From contig NMRB01000013.1 of NCBI GenBank assembly GCA_002633025.1, forward strand, positions 377,450-441,449: a stretch of 64,000 nt of DNA. The letters are read 5' to 3'. This document shows positions 54,438-64,000 of this stretch, piece after piece. A program made the translations under genes and the position numbers. The stretch comes from Notospermus geniculatus. Lineage: Eukaryota > Nemertea > Pilidiophora > Heteronemertea > Lineidae. The notes below the pieces were generated by a model. The model did not search any database. It saw nothing but the letters and a program-made list of their open reading frames with translations, and was not told where the DNA came from. Position 1 is the stretch's first letter. Every line of letters begins with the position of its first letter.

Positions 54438-55406
54438 ATGGGTAAGAGATTCCAGAATGCCGTCCGGAGTGGCTCACACTCTGACGGAAAAGCTACCTTA
54501 GAGCCGAAAATAATCATAGCAATAGGAGTTGTCGCCGGATTGGTGTTTTTTGTGGCAGTTGCCTATGTCGTTTGGCGATGGTATAACAAAGGACGGGCGA
54601 AATCTGGAAGTCTGAAGGAGGGAAGTTCTTTGTTGGCCCCTCCTCAGGATGGCGAGGAGAGCAGGAGGCCTTCATCATCAATACCACCAGTTGTGAGTGA
54701 ACAAGGAAAGAAGATCGAATTCATTCTCCCAATGACTTTGTGTACTGGGGAGGATGAGTATGACAACGTTCAGCCCTTGGATGACCGGCGGTTCAGCCTG
54801 CCGTTGGAAATACCATTAGACGTGGATGCCAGGCGACCTTCGACGTCCTCCCTCCACAAGAACATGCCTAGACGGGCGAGCTTCGACGCTTTTTCAATAC
54901 AGGCCAAAGAAGTTGACAAAGACCTCTATGACAGCGGGGATGAATTTAGCCACTCTCCGCGTGGGCTGGGCAAGATTTGCTTCAGCCTAAGCTTCTCGAA
55001 GCGTCTCAACTCCCTCACAGTTGGTATCAAAAAAGCAATACATCTCCCTGCAAAGAACATTAAGGAAAGAGCCGACCCATATGTCAAAGTTAAGCTGTTA
55101 CCGGATAAGAAGCCTAAGTACGAGACAAAAATACAGCGAGCGACCGTTAACCCTGAGTTTGAGGAATATTTCGTGTTCCCGATGCGCGATAGCACTTTGG
55201 AAGAGAAAGTCCTGAAACTGACAATCTGTGACCACGACAGGTTCTCTCGGCCGTTCACCCTTGGTTACGCCTCTTTTCCCCTCAATGAACTTAAGAAGGA
55301 AGAAATTGCGGATACTGACGCCGAGGAAGTGGAGGGTGAGGCTGTGGAAGTCGGCGGCATTATCAAGATCGATGAAATCTGGAGAGAAATACATGCCGAG
55401 TTGCCG
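54438..55406 (+). CDS. First coding exon of a synaptotagmin-like protein (TM plus C2A)
   Basis: ATG at 54438, 323 codons to donor GTAAGT (phase 0). Residues about 24-47 form one TM helix (IIIAIGVVAGLVFFVAVAYV) followed by basic residues, with no signal peptide: a type III-like anchor as in synaptotagmins. After a Ser/Pro-rich linker (RRPSSS, RRPSTSS, RRASFD; likely phosphorylation sites) a C2 domain spans about 177-320: LPAKNIKERADPYVKVKLLP, KPKYETKIQRATVNPEFEEY, CDHDRFSRPFTLGYASF. Of the five Asp that bind calcium in a classic C2A, three are in place (213, 265, 267); positions 207 (Asn) and 274 (Phe) are not, so calcium binding may be weak. C2B and the end are off-window. A pyrimidine-rich acceptor at about 54395 suggests a spliced 5' UTR. 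Confidence 0.85.
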
Positions 55407-56198
55407 GTAAGTGAATCCATTCGACTGCTATGGTCCAAGTAAACAAAAATGTTATGTCAACATGAATCGTTAGCCTGCCGTCACTGCGTACGTGACGGTT
55501 CAGGTGTATTACAAGAGTGGGTAAGATTGTGTCTCGTACGTCAGTAGCATGCATGATCGAGGAGGGTACAGTTGACTCGTACTGTAAGGACGACCTCCTA
55601 ATACAGAAATATCGACACGAACATGCTTCTTACACGTACACGTACACACCAGGAGTGACAACATCGTCGTCTTCGTTCACACCGCACGTTGCGCCCTCCC
55701 TTCTTTCGCAGAGGCCGGAGTGAATAGGCCTAATTTACGATATTGGTCGGTGAGGGAGGGTTTTTTCGCAAATAGAGTGTACTGTACAGGTGATACTCAG
55801 ACTATTCGTAATGATTTTCATTGCATTTCTAGTGGCAGGCGTTGAAANATCACGTTCATTGGCAAATAACTTCATTTTTCTCTAATTTCATTAAATATTA
55901 GAATTAAATTAGCATGATTTCTTTCTCATGCTCACGAAAGCGTTCAGGCAATTCGCAATGGTGAAGAGACTATTGACACCATTCCAAAGATAGGATACTG
56001 GCGTGGTTGTAATGATGTGTTTTTGCTCACGCATGACAACACCAGAAGGATTAGCCGTACACCATTTCAGCGTTCTTTATAGAAAATGAAGATGCCTTTT
56101 TTACACTTATCGACAAAACTGTTAGCTGGTGGTTTTTTCTCGCCCAACCTTGTGATCTATCATTTTCTTTGGCGTACTCTTGACGCTAAGGCTTAAAG

Positions 56199-56440
56199 GA
56201 TCGACGGTGCAGTGGTTCGGGCCTCCGACTAGCGGTCAGAGGGCCCCGGGTTCGAATCCCGCTGGGCGTGAGACTTTGGGCAAGTCTCTTTGCCTGACTG
56301 GCCTCTCTCCACCCAGGTGTATAAATGGGTACCGGTCGGATTCTCGGATGCTCGGATTCTATCGCTGAATGAGCAGCTCATCGGAGTTCTACTGAAAGGT
56401 TTCAGGATAGACGGGGTTAATGAAATGGAATGAAGACCCT
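56199..56440 (+). mobile_element. tRNA-derived SINE
   Basis: A-box-like GGTGCAGTGGTTCGGGC and perfect B box CGGGTTCGAATCCCG, followed by a body with GTATAAATGGGTACCGG and ending GGGGTTAATGAAATGG. Different head and body from the SINE at 20909-21180. Confidence 0.75.
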
Positions 56441-56577
56441 AATGGTCTAGTGTACCTCGTGCGGCGGTTGGTTCCATCCCACTTGTGTGAACAACGTCTC
56501 CAGTACATATTGGCGACTGGTTCTGTGACGAGTTTGCCAAGCACAGGGTTTATACAGGAAAACCAATCTAGTTTATT

Positions 56578-56758
56578 AATCTGCCGCTAGGTGTCACTGC
56601 CGCATTTTTTTCTCACGATTCTATACATTCTGTATTCCGAGCAACTACATCGGGTTCATTCGCCGTCAACGTAGTTAGTCCCTGCGGTTGGAGAGTGGCG
56701 CGCACGGCAGTGGTGGCTCCGGCTGTCGAGAAAACGTGGCAATACTGGGCTCCTTTAA
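56578..56758. mobile_element. 5'-truncated TTAA-type MITE
   Basis: Retains the interior (GCCGTCAACGTAGTTAGTCC, GGTTGGAGAGTGGCGCGC) and the right end GGCAATACTGGGCTCCTTTAA; the left GGAGCACGG end is missing or degenerate. Confidence 0.7.
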
Positions 56759-58845
56759 TTGGTCAGTTCAAAGCAATGTATTGGGTGAGCAAAGGGATTC
56801 ACCCAATGTGACGTTGGGAGGTTCTGAGCCACATTGTGGGTTCTACACGAAACCATGAATAATTGTATTCACTGACAGGTAATTTTAGTACTCCGCCAGA
56901 CAAGGGATAGTATGGACTGCATCGCCATCTTGAATGGAACACAACACTACCCGCTGGACGCTGGTTTTAAGCAGAATAATATCCATTTGGCAACTGCCGG
57001 TGATGTGATGGATGAAATTATAGACCAATGTCGATGTGAATTACATGTTGATTTCGTGCTGGGCCCCACGAGTATGCTTGTCAATTAACCCTAATCAATA
57101 CGAGCCCGTGATAGGTTCGCTGGAATGACGGGCGAAAAATGTGACAAGCAGAGAATAGATTGGTCATTGCAGTGGAAAAAGAGGTATTCGTTACGGCTCA
57201 GAGCAACCAGGGTCAAGACTAAAGCAAAATATCTATGGTCGACTATTTTTTTAGAAACAGTTGTAATAATACTCCATCATTTCATTATCAGAGAAAGCAG
57301 GGGTATTTGGTACAAGGTATTGCCTGCAAATATACCAATGATGATTCTGAGAATTCCTTTTGTCATACAGCACATCTCATATTCCATCCAGGGAGTGGAA
57401 AACCAATATTCGACTATACAATGACCTGAAACAGTACCTGGAACCACACCCGTTTCGATGTAATACAGTCAACAAGAGACAACCAAGGGGCGGTCTCTAA
57501 GGGCACTCGATGACAATACCAGACCTTGTAAAACACTAATAACAATCCCATTAGAAGCGAATTTGTCCTAACTTCACTGACTGCATCGCCCACACATTGC
57601 GGATTGGTATAAATTACGCTTATGAAATGATCATTACACGTAAGTGATACCGAGAGTCCGCGACATTCATTTGCTATTAATGGAATTTATTTCCGTATTG
57701 GATGCAATGCAAGATTATTCGTTGCTCATCTAATGCTTTCTGATACCACACAGCAGAATTTGCCGACGAATGGCTCATAACAAAAGTACATCAAAAACGT
57801 ACATTAGCATCGTAATAAACGTACATTATCGTAATAAAAGATACATTTTTAGAATTATACGCCGAGGCAAAGAGCGTTAATTAGCTTGCTTTACATGTAA
57901 AAGCAAAAGGAAACGGATTACAGTCGAAAATTCTGAGACTTAAATAACATCGATGAGGTGAGATTTGTTTAGAAGTTCAACATGTTCAACGCCCCATTTC
58001 CTCCATTAGGTCGGAGTTGGGCGGAACGGTGATCCCATGAGAACCAGTCACGTTTTTGACAACATGATAAAGCAGTTCTTTCAAACAAGAACATTATTTT
58101 GCAAACAATGAGTGGGTTGATGTCATTAGGGGTAATGTTTTCGAGTGCAATATTTATTTTGGAATCGCTGAAACACAACATTCACATTAAGCAGGGCAAA
58201 ATAGCATCCCGTTAAAAACTCCCACGCTGTTTGTTTTTGACCGCCGACATGGACCAGAGCGTCTGATACCGGTATTCAAAAGCCCCAACCACAGCAAAAC
58301 TTATCATCCGTGCCAATTTAGTGGGTGGATAGGAAACCGTGCTCGTTCTCTTCGAATGATTTGCATGGCTCCAGCATTCTATGGCGTGAGCGAACGAAAT
58401 GTAACGACCCCTTGTAGACTCCTTCCTGCCCAAAAAATTACCCAAGTAGGGAAAACTTACCTATGCTTGTACGTCAACGCAAAAGGTCCCGATATATGAT
58501 CACTATCATGGCAATTAGGCGTTTCACAAGACGATAAGGTCGTAACGTTATTGCTGATCCCGCCAAAGTGACCGTCTTCTTTAGATGAGTTGGTGGGAAG
58601 TGATGACAATGACTCGCAAGAGGGATAATTGATCGTAAAAGCCATCCATGTTCAGTCGAATTGCGGCCATTTCCAATTTGGTCGGTTGGCTCTAAAGCCA
58701 GATCACCGGTTCCGAACCGGCCTCAGCCTTGCCGAAGGTGAGCTGATCGCTCGGGTGCGCTGTAAAATTAAACCCGACCGCGAGGTGCGGTCTTTGTTCA
58801 GCGTGACGGAACGCGTTGTACAGCATGCAGTAAATGTTTTGATCC

Positions 58846-58990
58846 GGGACCTTATTCGCGAAGCTCTCATAACTTTACGGAGTGCGCTATTGTCCAAAAG
58901 CTATTGTCCATTTGCGGGAAACCTATTGTTCAATATCAGCCTGACAAAGCACTTGCGAACCCTCGAAGGGACCTTTGTGAATAAGGTCCC
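58846..58990. mobile_element. GGGACCTT-ended MITE
   Basis: GGGACCTTATTCGCGAAGCT at the left, AAGGGACCTTTGTGAATAAGGTCCC region at the right; nearly 145 bp. Confidence 0.65.
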
Positions 58991-59681
58991 TGGTACTTGA
59001 ACCATGTATGTAATTCCGAACTCACATTTGACAGAAACTTTAGGCGCGTTTCGGGGCCTCTTCCGACAAGGACACGAAATTGGTTCATACAGTAGATTTT
59101 AAGATAATATCTTCCTGCGAATGATCAGAGTGCCACCCACACATTTTACCATGCTTCTTCATGTACTTGCCAACTGACTGCAGGCGAAAAGAATCAAGAG
59201 CGAAAGGACTGGACACTGTCAAATCAACCCATGAAATAGCCGACTATGGTTCTCAGAGAATTGCTTTCTACTCTAGAATCTTCACTCAGTGGTCTTTGCT
59301 AGAATTGGTTCTTTTTGAATATTGTGCCAGCGCCATCAACCAACGACGTGAGCAGAACAACGATCGAGGAAAAACCCATTGAGAGATAGAGATGTTTTTA
59401 TCTTGCTAAAGTGTCTATTTAACAACACTCTTTTGTGAGAAAGGCAACACAAGCAGCTAAAGAAGTGAAAAGGTCATTTAACATGAGATAAATCAAAGTG
59501 CTGAGAGCCTTTGATGCTCGTTGGAGCAATAGCATTCTTTAGCGGATGCTTGTGGTCAAAAATCGTTTGAGATCACTGAGTAAGATTGAACGCCATTTCA
59601 GTCCCAGGTCATCCGTTCATTGCGCAAATCCTGGCGAGGAGTGAGGAAGTGTCCATTCGTACGTTACAACCCTGATGTAAA

Positions 59682-59923
59682 TAGGGAGTTCAGGAAATCG
59701 CTCCGTTAACGCTAACACTATTTCTGCCGTACATTTGGAATTTAAAAAATAACATTAACGTTAGTGTTAGCGTTACCGTTAGCGGGACGATCTTTTTAAG
59801 AGATCACACGCTTGGACGCTAACGATAACATTTACGTTAACGATATTTTTTGTACATGAAATACATGCAAGAAATAGCGTTAACGTAAGCGTTATCGTTA
59901 GCGTGTGATCTCTTAAACTCTGT
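59682..59923. mobile_element. Double foldback of GTTAACG-type arms
   Basis: Two adjacent palindromic halves: 59682 to about 59790 (TAGGGAGTTCAGGAAATCG and CGTTAACGCTAACAC facing GTGTTAGCGTTACCG) and about 59795-59923 (AAGAGATCACACGC facing GCGTGTGATCTCTTAAACTC). Looks like two related MITEs inserted next to or into each other. Confidence 0.55.
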
Positions 59924-61625
59924 AATGTCACGTCCCGAACTACTTTATTTGCCTATCGTGCTCAGAAATAGCGCACCCTTTGTCTATGCCAGAAATACGC
60001 AAGTTACGTGCCATTCCTGATGAAGTCCAGAGGCTAATGCGAAGTCATTAATATAGAAAGAATGCGTGGGCCGACGTTAGATATGCCTGCAAGATGATTT
60101 AGCTATCTTTTGTTGATAACATTGACACTCGAAGAGGAAATGACGGCTCTTTTGGCCCCAGGGATCAGACTGTTCCCCAAAAAACTCCCTTGCCCTTCGA
60201 AGACGCGAGCTATATGGCCTGTCTGTAATGGCCTCGCAGAATAACTCCCGATGACAAGAAAGTTCTTTTACTGTGACATTTGTGGAGATGACATGACGTA
60301 GGCTACCAGCGGCCAGTTTTCTCTTGAGCGACCGACAGATTTTACAGGGCTGGCATGTCTAACGTAACAAAGCGAGTTTGATCCAGTAACGATGATGACG
60401 GTGATTTCAGGTCGGATTGGATCCGCGCTGATGGCACCACTACAGGCGTAACCCACGCATTCTTCAAAGCCACGGAGACATCACGGAACAGCGTGCTTTG
60501 CTTCGTTTTTGTTTAATCAGAGGAGACATTTATACGATTAGGCATCTGTTTAAGAAGACTTGGTAAATCCAAACCTGACAGATGCTGAAGACATGCAATT
60601 GGTTTATTCCATCTCGTTAGTAATTGCTGTTTTTGATGTTGTTCACTGATAAAAACAAATACTACCATGATTATTGTTGTGTGACCTTTCAGGTTATTCC
60701 ATTCTTGCCTGACCTTTCTATCCCGCTGATCAAAAACTGTTTCAAACCAAACGCATCAAAATCCAACAGCGTCAAGCATCCTCACACACAGCAGATCAAT
60801 GTCTACTCTAAGCTTAACACCATGACTTATAGGCCCCGCAAATCGTCTCTGGTACTCTAATCAACAAAATATGATCAGTTCCGGAGAGTAGTTGATCCTT
60901 TTCAAAGCACTACGGGAGGTTCTCCGAGGCAGAGTTCCTAAGCCCAGTTGTTTTCCACGATATTTAATGATGTTTGAACAATAATCTTTGATGTACGAGA
61001 CAGTGGTGAATGGTAAAGCCGGCAGCTTCACGCAACCCGTTGCGCTGAGTGTTCAAGGAGGTTTTGGATAACACCATACTCTCATGGTGCGCATGGAAAC
61101 CATTCAGAATATGACAATGGTGTTCAATTCACTTTAAGCCTGCCAGAGATCAGCAACGGGGGAGTCTATCAACCAAGATAATTGCCGGAGAAAATTTAAA
61201 TAAGTGCTTGATCAATTACATTATGGCCTTAAGAACATAAGTCATTTCTTAAGTTACGTCTCAGCAACGTTTTGGATTACAAAGCAAACAAACTCGAAGT
61301 GTCCCACTTTACAAGGTCTCAAGTCCTGACTGAGATTGTGGACCTCGCTGACAGCCTGCGCCTGAATTGTTCTTTGATAACAAACTCCTTCTCCATGCCT
61401 AAGATGTGCCAAATGAGCCTGAGAATAACTAGAAGGGGTAAAGGTTGACGTACATTTTATGTACGCTGCAACAATTCAGAGTCGCCCTCCTTATGTTCTT
61501 GGCAGTTTTTTATTGACGTTTTTTTCATCGTTCCACATTCTCCATGCACCAGTATCTCGACAGTTGCTGAGTCCAACGAAACAGAATAAAGATAGCTGGA
61601 TGACCAGCGCAAAACTGGATCACAC

Positions 61626-61657
61626 CAAAAATAGATAAGCGACCTTATCTATTTTTG
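61626..61657. mobile_element. 32-bp hairpin with 7-bp direct repeats
   Basis: CAAAAATAGATAAGCGACCT then TATCTATTTTTG, flanked by ATCACAC at 61619-61625 and 61658-61664. Confidence 0.65.
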
Positions 61658-64000
61658 ATCACACCCACCTCACTCTGTTTCCTCCTTCCCAGCCTTAGAA
61701 AACATCTAGATGTACTTGCTAATTGTTTTGCTTGCGAACAGGGGGATATTAGCGTTCTTTTGTCTAATTACATGGGGTAATTACCAAAGGTTATCGTATG
61801 GTATTTGATATTTAGGATAAGTGAGGTATTAACTGTGCTGAAGCCACCTGAGCTGTGCATTACGTGTAGCTCCGATATGACATTTCGTATAAGTAATGTA
61901 TTATTTAGGCAAATTGGAAGAAAAACGTTCATGGGCAAAAGGTTCATGTAAAGCCGATTAGGCTTTTGGTAGGCTGATGGAAGTCGCGGCTGCTGCACTT
62001 TTTACTCGCTATATTAGAATTCTGTCCGCATGTCAGTTAAGCCGAGACTTGCTCGCTTTCCATTTGACGAGACATCTTACATCTTTTACGTGGACTGATT
62101 GATCGATGTGGTGATGACGTCAACAAATCAGGACATTTGGAGTCGATTACAGAATCGTGAGATCACAAGAATGAGAACGACGAACGCCCCCTTTCCCCCG
62201 CATAGTGTCTTTACCATACGATACCTCCATAGGTTGGGTATTTCCATACCGCCAATAACCCTAGATTGCTAAGGTCCCTATCCAACATTACACCCTTCCT
62301 TAAGAAAGATACGACACCAAAATCTGGCTATTCCACTTGACGCAAGCGTCACATGAAGCCAGGGATCGTGACAGTACTTGTTGCCCTTATTGACTTCATT
62401 GTCGAAGATAGGAGATTTGTTTTATTACCATGAAATGTTGTTATGGAGGCCGACGGGATCACCTGACACCAGCTAGATATTGCCTTCGAATCTTCTCATT
62501 TCGTTATCTGCATCCAGTATAAGGACCTAAATCATACATTTGCATACCCATGTCTGAGCATGAATCTATAAAACCGCCCGGACCTGTTCCGACATGGTCA
62601 CTGGGACGTACATGTAATTGGCGACATTTTGGGGATGTACCCTTCCATAATATAGATCAGGGTGCCACACACGCATTATTTTTCTATTGATTGATGAGAA
62701 AACAAACTATCTCTCCCTTCCCAGGGTTTTGAAGCAGTCTGGTCAAGGGTTGACACGAATTGAATTGTCCATGGAGCATCACCCGATGTGTCTTCATGTC
62801 CATTTTTGTAACCATTATAAATGACGAACTGTAATATCGTTCATTGCTCAAGCACAACGTTGCGCAGAACGGGTCTTGCTAGTTACACCTAAATACTCCA
62901 ATTTGATATCAATTTGAGCGAGAAAGGAGTGTTCCCACCCACTACGTGTATACATGTATCATATCATGTTATTCAGCCCTCATGGCATTTCAATCCTATC
63001 TCTTATCGACAATGGAAAGCAAAGCAGTCTTCAAGAAAGATTAAAACTTAAGCGCATTTCAGTTATTTGACGATAAAAATGCGCCAGAAAAACACTGTAT
63101 CATGCGTTTTCAATTCGTGTGGGTGATTGTATCAGTCGTTTTTTCACCCGAGGAAAAAGGTCACAAAAATCGAGAGAAAAAATCTCCAGATGCCCTGCTG
63201 GTCATTTTTAAAACAAAACATCGCCTGATGAAATATTGTCTTGAAATGTACCTCAGCTGCTAAAGAAAAAACGCGGTCGGTTGCCAAATTCAATTGGATG
63301 GTGATGTTAAATTCATAACATCCATCGCATGCAAGCTTTGCGGTATCTTTTTCTTCCTTCATTAAATTCATGTCGGCAGCCGCACTACTAATGATGTATT
63401 CCCTCAGGCCATATTCTTTTATCTTTGTTGCGTCGAGTTCATGAACATTGAATTTATGGACTGCCTGATAGAGGGCACGTATTACACTGTTGGTTCGGTT
63501 CTAATTCAGTGTTGAACTGTCAAAAATGAGTTCGGAACATCCTTAATTATTAGAAAGCACGCCGAGAGTGAAAACGCAACATCATTTCCGAAAGTTGTGC
63601 ACAAATGACGTGTTCTAATACCTGTACTAATGCTCAGCTATCAGAATCGACTTAGTTGCAGAGAAGTGGTTAATTAATTTCATTGATCACGTTAAAGGAC
63701 CTTTGAACAACCTAATATGATTTAGGAGATTCAATCTAAATGGTATTTTGGGCCGAAATTAAACTTCTTCGCTTCTCTCAAAGAAATAGTAATGGGATTT
63801 TACACGATGCTCAATCGAGTTTTGATGGATTAATTAACGAGAATAGGGATTGCGTGTCTTATGAGATCTCCTTATTTCTCCCCTCCTCCCCCCCCCCAAA
63901 GCACGTACCTTTAACGACGAAAACTATGTTGGAGGACTTATTCGCATAGTTCTAACTTTGTTTTACTGGCCTGGAGAGGAATGTTAAACTGATGTGTAAT

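Larger units (their letters stand above)
55407..64000. other. Presumed intron of the synaptotagmin-like gene, and repeats
   Basis: No C2B-encoding exon recognised on the plus strand. Contains a SINE (56199-56440), a partial TTAA-type MITE (56578-56758), a GGGACCTT MITE (58846-58990), a foldback (59682-59923) and a hairpin (61626-61657). From about 61.7 kb to the end I see only AT-rich unique sequence. Confidence 0.5.

Noticed and set aside
60624-60860. Possible C2B or other exon (FLPDLSIPLIKNCF)
   Set aside because: A CTTTCAG precedes part of it, but the protein does not resemble a C2B domain and no donor follows in phase.
1-64000. CRISPR arrays, operons, bacterial promoters or a prokaryotic defence system
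   Set aside because: Spliced genes, SINEs and MITEs show a eukaryotic nuclear genome; no regularly spaced direct repeats of CRISPR type were seen.

Overview
The window looks like nuclear DNA of a marine invertebrate, probably a deuterostome (echinoderm, hemichordate or cephalochordate; I cannot decide which). The reasons are multi-exon genes with GT-AG introns of about 0.1-1 kb, very many small inverted-repeat (MITE-like) elements and tRNA-derived SINEs, the frequent octamers TACATGTA and TAGGCCTA, and gene families shared with vertebrates. There is one 757-bp N gap (36054-36810).

Three plus-strand genes can be supported. (1) A mesothelin/stereocilin/otoancorin-superfamily surface protein (at least 41 exons, about 1164-26845, 5' end off-window). 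My 41-exon model is open in one frame for about 2,110 codons. It has two tandem units. Each unit is a Ser/Thr-rich mucin-like linker, an alpha-helical Cys-containing superhelix, a polybasic furin-type site (RRKRAT or RRRRAT) and a seven-exon mesothelin-like C-terminal part. The exon phases of the seven-exon part are identical in the two units. The last exon encodes a GPI-anchor-like hydrophobic tail. (2) A secreted trypsin-like serine protease with two thrombospondin type 1 domains (signal-peptide exon at 29213 or 34531, TSP1 exon at 40407, catalytic exons to 46614). (3) The first coding exon of a synaptotagmin-like protein (54438-55406; TM segment plus C2A); the C2B part is off-window.

Three stretches occur twice in tandem and almost identically, introns included: block A (about 15770-19210 and 20482-24263), block B (about 25291-29915 and 30577-35373) and block C (about 41800-43667 and 43785-45944). 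The second copies of A and B begin inside an exon. Copies differ by a SINE, several MITEs and hairpins. This is what two haplotypes placed end to end in an assembly of a very polymorphic animal would look like, although real tandem duplication is not excluded.

The paired copies act as natural empty-site/filled-site comparisons and show which small sequences are mobile: a TTAA-flanked MITE, a 263-bp TA-flanked long-TIR element, TTA/TAA-flanked MITEs, a tRNA SINE, and a set of 20-45 bp perfect hairpins flanked by 7-bp duplications. They also show clean TA to TACATGTA and TA to TAGGCCTA differences, which look like excision footprints of TA-targeting transposons and would explain why these octamers are so common here. 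The rest (about 46.7-54.4 kb and 55.4-64 kb) is intergenic or intronic DNA with repeats and no gene I can support.
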